NCBI RefSeq assembly: GCF_003865135.1
Contig: NZ_BHZC01000001.1
Span: 3,410,001-3,474,000, forward strand
DNA: 64,000 bases
Direction of reading: 5' to 3'
Source: Streptomyces chrestomyceticus JCM 4735
GTDB taxonomy: Bacteria; Actinomycetota; Actinomycetes; Streptomycetales; Streptomycetaceae
The stretch's first letter is position 1; each line of letters starts with the position of its first letter. The notes beneath the pieces were generated by a model. The model had not been told where the DNA came from and made no database searches. It saw only the letters and a list, made by a program, of their open reading frames with translations. Below are positions 57,685-64,000 of the stretch, in pieces. The translations under genes were made by a program, and so were the position numbers.

Positions 57685-57703
57685 CTACACGTTGAACCGA
57701 AAC
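57685..57703 (+). repeat. Left 19-bp attachment-like direct repeat
   Basis: ctacacgttgaaccgaaac, identical to 59756-59774, where it forms the last codons and stop of ychF (RC: V-E/Q-F-R-F-N-V end region). Same orientation. Here it is an isolated copy outside any gene. Confidence 0.7.
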
Positions 57704-57750
57704 GTGCACTACAACGCTCCCACCTGCGGAAACGCGGCCCTGGGGCGCCC

Positions 57751-57776
57751 AAGTCAGCACAGAATCAGCACGGGAA
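57751..57776 (+). repeat. Left arm-type repeat (paired TCAGCAC)
   Basis: TCAGCAC at 57754-57760 and 57765-57771 followed by gggaa; the same layout recurs at 59646-59671. Confidence 0.55.
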
Positions 57777-57782
57777 CCTCAA

Positions 57783-58034
57783 CTAGCACCCCTTTTTTGT
57801 CGCGAGGCGTCGAACGGCCGCCCCCAGCTCCGGTACCTGCGCCCGCCAACCGGCAACTGCGAGCTTCAGCTCGTCGCATGAATCGCCGGTCAGGAAGACG
57901 ACATTGCAAGGCTGGCAGATCAGGAACTCGCGCCATATCTCGAATCGGCGGCGCGCGGGTTCCTTGTCCTTGATGACCTTGGATATGCGGACTGCGGCGA
58001 GCAGGAGAGCAGCCGCAAGGAGGGCGAGGTTCAC
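57783..58034 (-). CDS. Island small protein 1, N-terminal membrane helix
   Basis: An 83-residue frame from a GTG at 58034 (weak ribosome-binding site). It begins with one hydrophobic helix (LALLAAALLLAAVRIS) and continues as a soluble basic segment with two Cys residues (LICQPCNVVFLTGDSCDE). No family recognised. It is the last gene of the island on this strand, 30 bases after the preceding small gene, and its stop lies beside the left arm-type repeat. It may be a real membrane-associated accessory protein of the island; coding status is moderate. Confidence 0.45.
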   Translation of the reverse strand: MNLALLAAALLLAAVRISKVIKDKEPARRRFEIWREFLICQPCNVVFLTGDSCDELKLAVAGWRAQVPELGAAVRRLATKKGC

Positions 58035-58064
58035 CGGGTCGTCGGCAGGGTGATCGACGAAGTT

Positions 58065-58304
58065 TCAGAAGAGGAACAGAGCGGCTATCCCCACGGCGAA
58101 AATAAGCACCTGTGGGGAAACGTCACCGAGGCGCACTCGCCGAGGTGGAGCTAGGTATTTACCCAGAGCGGTTGTGCCCTGCCCGGTCACACTTACCGTG
58201 CCCACGCGCCCGCTGTAGGCGCCACTGTTGGCCTGGTGCAGCGCAGGCACGGCCGCTACCCCCTCGATCCTTCCGCAGTCGATGCACGGTTTCCGCTGCG
58301 CCAC
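58065..58304 (-). CDS. Island small protein 2, CxxC start and C-terminal membrane helix
   Basis: A 79-residue frame from a GTG at 58304 with GAGGGGG upstream. The N-terminus KPCIDCGRIEG has a Cys pair like half a zinc ribbon; the last 20 residues (VSPQVLIFAVGIAALFLF) form a tail-anchor helix. No known domain. It sits between the HEPN gene (193 bp away) and small protein 1 in the same direction. Function unknown. Confidence 0.45.
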   Translation of the reverse strand: MAQRKPCIDCGRIEGVAAVPALHQANSGAYSGRVGTVSVTGQGTTALGKYLAPPRRVRLGDVSPQVLIFAVGIAALFLF

Positions 58305-58497
58305 TGTGCCCCCTCGATCTCACCATGCCGTAAATGACACTCCCATCCGATAGCAGCTGGCCGACAGGACGCAAGTGGCAACGGCACGCATGATCAAGCC
58401 AGTTCGGCAAGAGCGAGGGAGCTGGCGCACCCGAACACTGACCACTCCGCTTCGACCTTGCCTAAACGACGTGACCGCCTAGCAGGTGATCGAGGGC

Positions 58498-58965
58498 TCA
58501 ATAGCGCGGCATGTTCGGGATCGTCTTCTCCGCGAGCTCGATGAGTGCCTCCACCTTGGTCAAGTCGACCGCAACCTCCTCCGGCGTCACAGTAGGGGCC
58601 TCCGACGACCGGTACTCGACTTCGTTGCGCCGGGCTCGCATGCGGTTGAAGGGACGCAGTATGGACCCGAGCGGCGGGTCAAGCTGCGCTCGCACGGCCT
58701 CGTAGATGACGGTATGGCCACCACGGCTGGTCGCGCGCAGCCCCTGGTTCTGCAGTACCGCGGCCAACGCTCTGCGCGCGGCGTCATAGGCTAGCGTGTA
58801 CGCGCCCTCCGGGTCCGTCGCCGCCAACTGCCGCGCGGATCCGACATGCGTACGCGCACGGACCAGTTCCACCTCGGCGGCCTGCTGAGAAGCGGGTACG
58901 CGTTCGAGCTGACCACCGCCGATGAGCGCATCGATCGTCGATCGCCCTTGATTCCAACGCGTCAT
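58498..58965 (-). CDS. HEPN-domain protein, putative toxin of a HEPN/MNT pair
   Basis: A 155-residue all-helical protein. The HEPN core is seen in LVRARTHVGSARQLAATDP, AYTLAYDAARRALAAVLQNQ and a C-terminal helix with RMRARRNEVEYRSSE. In HepT toxins the last helix carries an Rx4HxY motif; here the His is absent and RRNEVEY takes its place, as in the SAV_6107-like HEPN group, so RNase activity is uncertain. Its ATG overlaps the stop of the nucleotidyltransferase gene by four bases, the standard coupling of HEPN/MNT modules. The target, if a toxin, would be RNA. No other function fits the context better. Confidence 0.82.
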   Translation of the reverse strand: MTRWNQGRSTIDALIGGGQLERVPASQQAAEVELVRARTHVGSARQLAATDPEGAYTLAYDAARRALAAVLQNQGLRATSRGGHTVIYEAVRAQLDPPLGSILRPFNRMRARRNEVEYRSSEAPTVTPEEVAVDLTKVEALIELAEKTIPNMPRY

Positions 58966-59552
58966 TGCTCCTCCAGGTCAAGGTGCAACTGGACCAGCGG
59001 ACGTTCCCGAACGCTGGTGAGGAACGGATCACCCGTGCGGGACTCCCACGCCTCGACTGAGACCCGATGGACGTTGACCTCTCGACCCAGCCGTCGAGAC
59101 GCCTCCTCGGCAAGGTCGAAGAGCGAGTCGGCATCGGGATCCCCCACGACGAGGACATCCACATCGGCGGGCGGCGGCCCCGGCTCGCCGTTGTACCGAG
59201 CGGCCCAAGAGCCGTAGATGTACGCCTGCTGCACACCTTCAAGTCCGGCGAGCGCTTCGGTGAGCAACGGCAACGGACCGAAGGAGACGGACATGAGATC
59301 GCTCAGCGGACGATACAGCGGGGTGTCCGTTCGAGCCTTGACGAGGCGGCTGCGTCCCACTCGCCGATCGGTCAGGATGCCGCCGCCGGTCAACCGGTCA
59401 ACCTCGCGCAGGACAGCGGTGGGTGTCACCCCGACGTCACTGGCGAGCTCAGTGATGCTGTACTCGCGCTCCGGGTGCAGCAGTACGAGGGCGAGGAGCT
59501 CGCCCTGCATGCGCGATCGGAGGATGGGGAGCAGACTTGGTGAGACTTTCAT
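58962..59552 (-). CDS. HTH-nucleotidyltransferase (MNT-type), putative antitoxin and autoregulator
   Basis: A 196-residue two-domain protein. N-terminal winged helix (about 5-80): ELLALVLLHPEREYSITELA, DVGVTPTAVLREVDRL, TDRRVGRSRLVKA. C-terminal minimal nucleotidyltransferase (about 95-195) with YGSWAARYNGE and the metal-binding ADVDVLVVGD (GS and DxD of the polymerase-beta fold, with a slightly long spacer). MNT antitoxins adenylylate their HEPN partner. The ATG at 59552 lies seven bases from a TATCCT box and inside an inverted repeat, so the protein probably represses its own leaderless transcript. The longer frame (to 59573) would start inside the operator. Confidence 0.86.
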   Translation of the reverse strand: MKVSPSLLPILRSRMQGELLALVLLHPEREYSITELASDVGVTPTAVLREVDRLTGGGILTDRRVGRSRLVKARTDTPLYRPLSDLMSVSFGPLPLLTEALAGLEGVQQAYIYGSWAARYNGEPGPPPADVDVLVVGDPDADSLFDLAEEASRRLGREVNVHRVSVEAWESRTGDPFLTSVRERPLVQLHLDLEEQ

Positions 59553-59589
59553 TGGGCGCAGGATATCAAGCACCCAATGAAAGTAACAA
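59545..59589 (-). promoter_or_regulatory. Promoter and operator of the HEPN/MNT pair
   Basis: Minus strand: -35 TTGTTA (59589-59584), 18-bp spacer, -10 TATCCT (59565-59560), then seven bases to the ATG, with no Shine-Dalgarno. Perfect 12-bp arms actttcattggg (59545-59556) and cccaatgaaagt (59573-59584) cover the start codon and the spacer, an arrangement suited to autorepression by the encoded HTH. Confidence 0.65.
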
Positions 59590-59645
59590 TCAGCAGTCGC
59601 GCGCTTACCGACATCGCTTGAACGACCCCCCTCCAGCTACGCCCG

Positions 59646-59671
59646 AGGTCAGCACCAAGTCAGCACGGGAA
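59646..59671 (+). repeat. Right arm-type repeat (paired TCAGCAC)
   Basis: TCAGCAC at 59649-59655 and 59660-59666 followed by gggaa; same spacing and orientation as at 57751-57776. Confidence 0.55.
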
Positions 59672-59673
59672 TG

Positions 59674-59711
59674 CGGAAGGGGTCGGACTCGACGGAGTCC
59701 GACCCCTTCCG
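59674..59711. terminator. 17-bp-stem terminator at the right end of the island
   Basis: Perfect arms 59674-59690 and 59695-59711 (cggaaggggtcggactc and complement) with a four-base loop. It is the first hairpin downstream of the ychF stop but lies inside the island repeats. Confidence 0.75.
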
Positions 59712-59755
59712 ACCCGCACACTTGACGAATCAGTTCACGTGGAGTACTTACGCGA

Positions 59756-59774
59756 CTACACGTTGAACCGAAAC
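59756..59774 (+). repeat. Right 19-bp attachment-like direct repeat (ychF 3' end)
   Basis: Identical to 57685-57703. It contains the stop codon and last five codons of ychF, so insertion at this site leaves the gene intact. Confidence 0.7.
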
Positions 59775-60844
59775 TCCACCACATCCCCGTCCTGCATCAC
59801 ATAGTCCTTGCCCTCCATGCGTGCCTTACCAGCAGCGCGGGCCTCCGCCACCGACCCCGTCTCCACCAGGTCCTCGAACGAGATGACCTCGGCCTTGATG
59901 AAGCCCTTCTGGAAGTCCGTGTGAATGACGCCGGCCGCCTCGGGGGCCGTGGCGCCCTTCTTGATGGTCCAGGCGCGGGTTTCCTTGGGGCCGGCGGTGA
60001 GGTAGGTCTGGAGGCCGAGGGTGTTGAAGCCTACGTGGGCGAGGGTGGCGAGGCCGGGTTCTTCCTGGCCTACGGACTGGAGGAGTTCGAGGGCCTCCTC
60101 CTCGTCGAGTTCGGCGAGGTCGGCTTCCAGCTTGGCGTTGAGGAAGATGGCCTCGGCGGGGGCGACCAGGGCGCGCTGTGCGGCCTTGAAGTCCTCGTCG
60201 GTCAGCTCGTCCTCGTCGACGTTGAAGACGTAGAGGAAGGGCTTGGTGGTGAGGAGGTGGAGGTCGTGGAGGAGCTCCTCGTTGCCGGAGCCCTGGACGA
60301 TGCCCTGCGAGAAGAGGGTGTCGCCCTTCTCAAGGATGGCCTTGGCCTCCTCGACCGCCTTGACCTTCGGGGCGACGTCCTTCTTGATGCGCGACTCCTT
60401 CTGGAGGCGCGGCAGGACCTTCTCGATGGTCTGGAGGTCGGCGAGGATCAGCTCGGTGTTGATGGTCTCGATGTCGTCCTTGGGCGAGACCTTGCCGTCG
60501 ACGTGGACGACGTTCTCGTCCTTGAAGGCGCGGATGACCTGGCAGATCGCGTCGGACTCGCGGATGTTCGCCAGGAACTTGTTGCCCAGGCCCTCGCCCT
60601 CGGAGGCGCCGCGGACGATGCCCGCGATGTCGACGAAGTCGACGGTGGCCGGGAGGACCTTCTGGGAGTCGAAGATCTCGGCCAGCTTGGCGAGGCGGGG
60701 GTCGGGGACGCCGACGACGCCGACGTTGGGCTCGATGGTGGCGAACGGGTAGTTGGCCGCCAGCACGTCGTTCTTGGTCAGGGCGTTGAACATGGTCGAC
60801 TTGCCGACATTGGGCAGACCGACGATTCCGATCGTGAGCGACAC
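59756..60844 (-). CDS. ychF: Redox/ribosome-linked ATPase YchF (Obg family)
   Basis: A 362-residue P-loop protein. G1 IGIVGLPNVGKST, switch region NYPFATIEPN, G3 DIAG (FVDIAGIVRGAS) and the altered G4 NVDE in place of NKxD, which makes YchF an ATPase rather than a GTPase. A coiled-coil arm (residues about 130-200) and the C-terminal TGS domain (ETRAWTIKKGATAPEAAGVI) complete the family architecture at normal length. It binds ribosomes and modulates stress responses. Its 3' end is duplicated 2.07 kb away, marking the edge of the island. Confidence 0.97.
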   Translation of the reverse strand: MSLTIGIVGLPNVGKSTMFNALTKNDVLAANYPFATIEPNVGVVGVPDPRLAKLAEIFDSQKVLPATVDFVDIAGIVRGASEGEGLGNKFLANIRESDAICQVIRAFKDENVVHVDGKVSPKDDIETINTELILADLQTIEKVLPRLQKESRIKKDVAPKVKAVEEAKAILEKGDTLFSQGIVQGSGNEELLHDLHLLTTKPFLYVFNVDEDELTDEDFKAAQRALVAPAEAIFLNAKLEADLAELDEEEALELLQSVGQEEPGLATLAHVGFNTLGLQTYLTAGPKETRAWTIKKGATAPEAAGVIHTDFQKGFIKAEVISFEDLVETGSVAEARAAGKARMEGKDYVMQDGDVVEFRFNV

Positions 60845-61178
60845 GGTGGCGACTTCCCGGAGAGGATGCGGGTGGACTGGGCGACGGTGCGTACGGCCCG
60901 CTGCGGGGCCGGGCGGCCGTAAGGGGTGCGGTCCATGGAGGACCGGACCGGTCGTCCAGTCTACGGGGCGGGAAAAGGGGTGGGGTGAGGGGCGGGAGGA
61001 GGCGGGCGGAGAGCGATTCCGGGCGGGGTTCGTGAGGCGCGTTCGTGGGCTTGACGGCGGGTACGCCCACGCTGCGTTACGGCCGTGGGGTGATTTGTAC
61101 GCCGAATGGGCCGGTCAGGTCAGACAAAACGCGTGTCCTGTAACCGGTTGGTACCACTTGGCGGCCTACCGTTGCCGA
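60845..61178. other. Divergent region between ychF and the DUF6542-like gene
   Basis: No gene seen. It contains both promoters. TACCGT (61167-61172) lies six bases before the GTG at 61179 and could be the -10 of a leaderless transcript. Confidence 0.35.
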
Positions 61179-62108
61179 GTGGAGCAACACAGAGCGCGCA
61201 GCCCCCAGCACAGCCCGCCCCGGACCGGCCGTCCGGCAGCGGGCCAGGACGCACGGCTTCCCCGCCCCGCGGAGGCCGTGCCGACGAACGCTCCGGAGGC
61301 CCGAGGTACCCGTGATGCCCGTAATGCCGTGAATGCGGCGGGCACTCCGGGAGCCCCTAGGGCGCCGGGCGGTCCAGGTGCCCCGCGCGGACCCGGAGCC
61401 GACGGGTTCGGCGAGGAGAGTGCGACCGTCTATCGGGTCCGCGCGCGCCGGAGCGGGCCGCTGGCTCCGCTGGCGGCGGCCGCCGCGCGGCTGCCCGCGC
61501 CCCGGCTCACCGGCCTGGGGTGCGGCCTGCTCAGCACCCTCGCCCTCGTCGTCTTCGCCTTCGCCGACCGGCTGCTGTTCGACGCCGCGCCGACGGCCTA
61601 CGGGGTGTTCTTCGTCCTGGTGAGCGTGTGCGCCGGGCTGTGGGTACGGCCGTACGACCTGATCACGGCGCCGGTCGCGCTGCCCATCGCGTACACCGTC
61701 GGAACGGTGCCGATCAGCCACGACACGGGCGGCTTCGGCGGACTGCTGATGGGCGTCTTCACGGTGCTGGCGACGCAGGCGGGCTGGCTGTACGCGGGCA
61801 CGCTGGCCTGTGCGCTGATCGTCCTCGTACGGAAGGCGGCGGCCCTGGCACGACGGCAGGCCGAACGGCTCGCGCGGCGGCAGGCGGCGCGTGCGGGAGG
61901 CCGGGCGCCCGCCCGGGCGCAGAGCGCCGGGAAGGAGCCGGGCGCGGCGCCGGAGCGCGTGCGCCGGCGTGCGGAGCAGGCACCGGGGCCGGGACAGCGC
62001 CCGGGACTGGGCCAGGGGCCGCACCGCCCCGGCCGCACACCCGGGCAGCCCGCCGCTCAGCGGGCGGGGCAGGTCAGGGATCGGCCGGCCAGCCGACCTG
62101 CGACGTAG
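61179..62108 (+). CDS. Membrane protein with DUF6542-like core
   Basis: A 309-residue protein from a GTG at 61179. The first about 105 residues are Pro/Ala/Arg-rich and probably disordered. A core of four hydrophobic helices follows (LTGLGCGLLSTLALVVFAFADRLLF, GVFFVLVSVCAGLWVRPYDL, APVALPIAYTVG, GFGGLLMGVFTVLATQAGWLYAGTLACALIVLV). The C-terminal about 90 residues are Arg/Ala/Gly/Pro-rich. I recall this core as DUF6542 in streptomycetes, beside ychF or ppgK. Function unknown. Its last 35 bases overlap the convergent ppgK gene. Confidence 0.78.
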   Translation: MEQHRARSPQHSPPRTGRPAAGQDARLPRPAEAVPTNAPEARGTRDARNAVNAAGTPGAPRAPGGPGAPRGPGADGFGEESATVYRVRARRSGPLAPLAAAAARLPAPRLTGLGCGLLSTLALVVFAFADRLLFDAAPTAYGVFFVLVSVCAGLWVRPYDLITAPVALPIAYTVGTVPISHDTGGFGGLLMGVFTVLATQAGWLYAGTLACALIVLVRKAAALARRQAERLARRQAARAGGRAPARAQSAGKEPGAAPERVRRRAEQAPGPGQRPGLGQGPHRPGRTPGQPAAQRAGQVRDRPASRPAT

Positions 62109-62940
62109 CGGAGGGGGAAGGAGAAGTGCTGGGGGAGAGTGGGCCTGCTGCGGCCCCTGGGCCGGCGGGGGCCGCCGTGCCCTCCTGGCTCGCGGCCCGC
62201 GCGGCCATCGCCGCGCCCACGATGCCCGCGTTGTTCTGCAACTGGGCGGGCACGATCTCCGCCCGGATCCCCTCGATCAGCGGCAGGAACTTCGCCGCCT
62301 TGCGGCTGACACCGCCGCCGATCACGAACAGCCGGGGCGAGAAGAGCATCTCCACGTGGGCGAGGTACTTCTGCACCCGGTGCGCCCAGTGCTGCCAGCT
62401 CAGGTCCTCGTCCTCCTTGGCCTTGGTGGACGCGCGCTTCTCCGCGTCGTGGCCGTGCAGCTCCAGGTGCCCCAGCTCGGTGTTGGGCACGAGCTTGCCG
62501 TCGGTGAAGACGGCACTGCCGATGCCGGTGCCGAAGGTGAGTACGACGACCGTGCCCTCGCGACCCTTGCCCGCGCCGAAGTGCATCTCGGCCAGGCCGG
62601 CGGCGTCCGCGTCGTTGAGGACCGTGACCGGGCAGCCGCCGGTCCCGTCGCCGAGGCGGCCCGCCAGCAGCGCGGCCGCGTTCCGGTCGATCCATCCTTT
62701 GTCGACATTGGCCGCCGTACGGGTGACCCCGTCGGTCACCACGCCGGGGAACGTCGCGCCGACCGGCCCCGACCAGCCGAAATGTTCCACGACCTGCTGC
62801 ACGCAGTCCGCGACCGCGTCCGGGGTCGCCGGACGCGGGGTCAGGACCTTGTACCGCTCGTCCGCCAGGTCACCGCGCTCCAGGTCCACCGGAGCGCCCT
62901 TGATGCCCGAGCCGCCGATGTCCACACCAAAGACCTTCAT
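62074..62940 (-). CDS. ppgK: Polyphosphate-dependent glucokinase
   Basis: A 288-residue ROK-family kinase that phosphorylates glucose using polyphosphate or ATP. N-terminal phosphate-binding motif GVDIGGSGIKGA, sugar-binding VTVLNDADAAGLAE, second phosphate loop LTFGTGIGSAVF and the ROK-like ELGHLELHGHDAEK. The ATP/polyP specificity follows from overall similarity to actinobacterial PpgK. A Ser/Pro/Ala-rich tail of about 40 residues extends past the usual end. The ATG directly follows a short dyad (62941-62955) with TAGCCT six bases away and no Shine-Dalgarno, suggesting a leaderless message. Confidence 0.94.
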   Translation of the reverse strand: MKVFGVDIGGSGIKGAPVDLERGDLADERYKVLTPRPATPDAVADCVQQVVEHFGWSGPVGATFPGVVTDGVTRTAANVDKGWIDRNAAALLAGRLGDGTGGCPVTVLNDADAAGLAEMHFGAGKGREGTVVVLTFGTGIGSAVFTDGKLVPNTELGHLELHGHDAEKRASTKAKEDEDLSWQHWAHRVQKYLAHVEMLFSPRLFVIGGGVSRKAAKFLPLIEGIRAEIVPAQLQNNAGIVGAAMAARAASQEGTAAPAGPGAAAGPLSPSTSPSPSATSQVGWPADP

Positions 62941-62955
62941 GCCTAGAGGCTAGGC
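62941..62955 (-). promoter_or_regulatory. Dyad and -10-like box adjoining the ppgK start
   Basis: gcctag-agg-ctaggc abuts the ATG at 62940. On the minus strand it contains TAGCCT six bases before the start, a leaderless -10 candidate overlapping a palindrome. Confidence 0.35.
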
Positions 62956-63039
62956 GGGGTCGGGCCGGTTCACCCCTCGACTTCCGGGTCCGGCGCGTGG
63001 CCCGGCCGGACGGAGCGGCCCGGGGCGCCGCCCGGGACC

Positions 63040-64000
63040 TCAGCCCTCGGCGGCGGTCTTCGCCTCGGAGCGCAGGTCGCGGCGGAGCTCCTTGGGCAGG
63101 GAGAAGGTGATGGACTCCTCGGCGGCCTTGACCGTCTCCACGTCCTCGTAGCCGCGCTGGGCGAGCCAGTCCAGTACGCCGTGCACCAGGACCTCGGGGA
63201 CGGAGGCGCCGGAGGTCAGGCCGACGGTGGTCACGCCCTCCAGCCAGCTCTCGTCGATCTCCTCGGCGCCGTCGACCAGGTGGGCGGCGCGGGCGCCGGC
63301 GCCGAGGGCGACCTCGACCAGGCGGACGGAGTTCGAGGAGTTCTTGGAGCCGACGACGATGACCAGGTCGGCCTCGGCGCCCATCTGCTTGACGGCGGTC
63401 TGACGGTTCTGCGTGGCGTAGCAGATGTCGTCGCTGGGCGGGGAGAGGAGATTGGGGTAGCGGCCCTTGATGGCGTCGACCGTCTCCATGGTCTCGTCCA
63501 CCGAGAGGGTGGTCTGGGAGAGCCAGACGACCTTGTCCGGGTCGCGGACCTCGATGTTCTTCACGTCCTCGGGGCCGTCGACCAGGGTGATGTGGTCGGG
63601 GGCCTCGCCGCTGGTGCCAATGACCTCTTCGTGGCCCTCGTGGCCGATCAGGAGGATGTCGAAGTCCTCCTTGGCGTACCGGACTGCTTCCTTGTGGACC
63701 TTGGTGACCAGCGGGCAGGTGGCGTCGATGGTGGCCAGCTTGCCCTGCTTGGCCTCGTCGTGGACGACCGGGGCGACGCCGTGCGCGGAGAAGATGACGA
63801 TGTTGCCCTCGGGTACCTCCGCCGTCTCCTCGACGAAGATCGCGCCCTTCTTCTCCAGGGTCTTCACGACGTACTTGTTGTGCACGATCTCGTGGCGCAC
63901 GTAGACGGGCGCGCCGTACTGTTCCAGGGCTTTCTCGACGGCGATCACGGCACGGTCCACGCCCGCGCAATAACCACGCGGCGCGGCGAGCAGGACCCGG
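63040..64000 (-). CDS. ispH: 4-hydroxy-3-methylbut-2-enyl diphosphate reductase IspH (5' end beyond window)
   Basis: The last step of the MEP isoprenoid pathway: reduction of HMBPP to IPP and DMAPP by a [4Fe-4S] enzyme. The frame runs uninterrupted to the window edge, beginning [18 protein letters not shown], so about ten or more N-terminal residues are missing. Cluster ligands are the Cys in PRGYCAGV, in DATCPLV and in [10 protein letters not shown]. Other family motifs are [18 protein letters not shown], the catalytic Glu in that region and GSKNSSNS. Length and order are standard. Downstream is ppgK in the same direction, 100 bp away. Confidence 0.97.
   Translation of the reverse strand, partial: RVLLAAPRGYCAGVDRAVIAVEKALEQYGAPVYVRHEIVHNKYVVKTLEKKGAIFVEETAEVPEGNIVIFSAHGVAPVVHDEAKQGKLATIDATCPLVTKVHKEAVRYAKEDFDILLIGHEGHEEVIGTSGEAPDHITLVDGPEDVKNIEVRDPDKVVWLSQTTLSVDETMETVDAIKGRYPNLLSPPSDDICYATQNRQTAVKQMGAEADLVIVVGSKNSSNSVRLVEVALGAGARAAHLVDGAEEIDESWLEGVTTVGLTSGASVPEVLVHGVLDWLAQRGYEDVETVKAAEESITFSLPKELRRDLRSEAKTAAEG

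Larger units (their letters stand above)
57685..59774. mobile_element. 2.1-kb island inserted at the 3' end of ychF, without integrase
   Basis: Perfect 19-bp direct repeats bound the segment; the right one is the 3' end of ychF. Inside each end lies a 26-bp region (57751-57776 and 59646-59671, 22 of 26 identical) with two TCAGCAC boxes 11 bp apart, like integrase arm sites. Cargo: four minus-strand genes, including an overlapping HEPN and HTH-nucleotidyltransferase pair. Composition is visibly less GC-rich than flanks. No integrase, excisionase or transfer gene is present. A UUCG terminator suited to ychF lies just outside the left repeat. Interpretation as a satellite or decayed integrative element is inference. 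Confidence 0.6.

Noticed and set aside
57685..57703. Left repeat as the end of a tRNA gene
   Set aside because: No cloverleaf can be drawn around either copy; the right copy is clearly ychF coding sequence.
60845..61178. Earlier start for the DUF6542-like gene (frame open from 60753)
   Set aside because: The extension overlaps the ychF start antisense and has no conserved-looking sequence.

Overview
The window is chromosomal DNA of a high-GC actinomycete, almost certainly a Streptomyces or close relative. Pointers are the mycothiol gene mshB, a WhiJ-type regulator/DUF397/anti-sigma-like ATPase triad, PAS-GAF-PP2C-HATPase signalling proteins, polyphosphate glucokinase, heavy GC3 bias, and several genes that look leaderless (TANNNT followed 6-7 nt later by the start codon). 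No rRNA, tRNA, CRISPR array or insertion sequence was recognised.

Layout. 0-4.3 kb: an ABC-2 exporter translationally coupled to a DesK-type kinase, then a zinc-ribbon protein and a LuxR-type response regulator. 4.4-7.5 kb: a MmyB-like regulator divergent from a short-chain dehydrogenase across an inverted-repeat operator, then a secreted serine beta-lactamase-fold enzyme. 7.68-7.98 kb: sixteen head-to-tail copies of a degenerate 19-bp unit, ending where the next gene stops. 8-15.8 kb: a frameshifted Pro/Gly-rich cell-envelope protein, a membrane protein coupled to mshB, a tiny membrane protein, a frameshifted S9 peptidase and a membrane protein. 16-38.4 kb: three complete oligopeptide ABC importer operons. 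The first (+) has the order permease-lipoprotein-permease-ATPase-ATPase; the other two (-) are paralogues with the order lipoprotein-permease-permease-ATPase-ATPase. Between them lie a sphingomyelinase-D-like phospholipase, an excalibur lipoprotein and the WhiJ-like triad. 38.8-43.5 kb: typA and an orphan peptide-binding lipoprotein. 44-48.1 kb: a succinate dehydrogenase/fumarate reductase operon. 48.2-54.7 kb: a PP2C phosphatase, a serine-kinase-like ATPase, a Nudix hydrolase, a SPOR-like micro-protein and an amino-acid permease. 55-57.6 kb: a GntR/UTRA regulator, a PIG-L deacetylase and a Phd/RelE toxin-antitoxin pair. 57.7-59.8 kb: a small island. 59.8-64 kb: ychF, a membrane protein, ppgK and ispH (cut by the right edge).

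The most unusual locus is the 2.1-kb island at the 3' end of ychF. It is bounded by perfect 19-bp direct repeats; the right copy contains the last codons and stop of ychF. Just inside each end lies a 26-bp region with paired TCAGCAC boxes at 11-bp spacing, resembling integrase arm sites. No integrase is present. Cargo is an overlapping HEPN/HTH-nucleotidyltransferase toxin-antitoxin-like pair and two small membrane-associated genes. A 12-bp inverted repeat lies over a good, apparently leaderless promoter of the pair. A U-tailed UUCG hairpin that would suit ychF now lies on the far side of the island. This looks like a satellite or decayed integrative element using the ychF 3' end as its attachment site.

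The peptide importers, regulatory triad, mshB and sdh genes resemble the S. coelicolor neighbourhood that holds bldK (SCO5112-5116) and mshB (SCO5126); this is from memory and inferred from gene order. Two genes (7991-10293 and 12559-14723) each need exactly one extra base to be intact, so sequencing error should be excluded before calling them pseudogenes.
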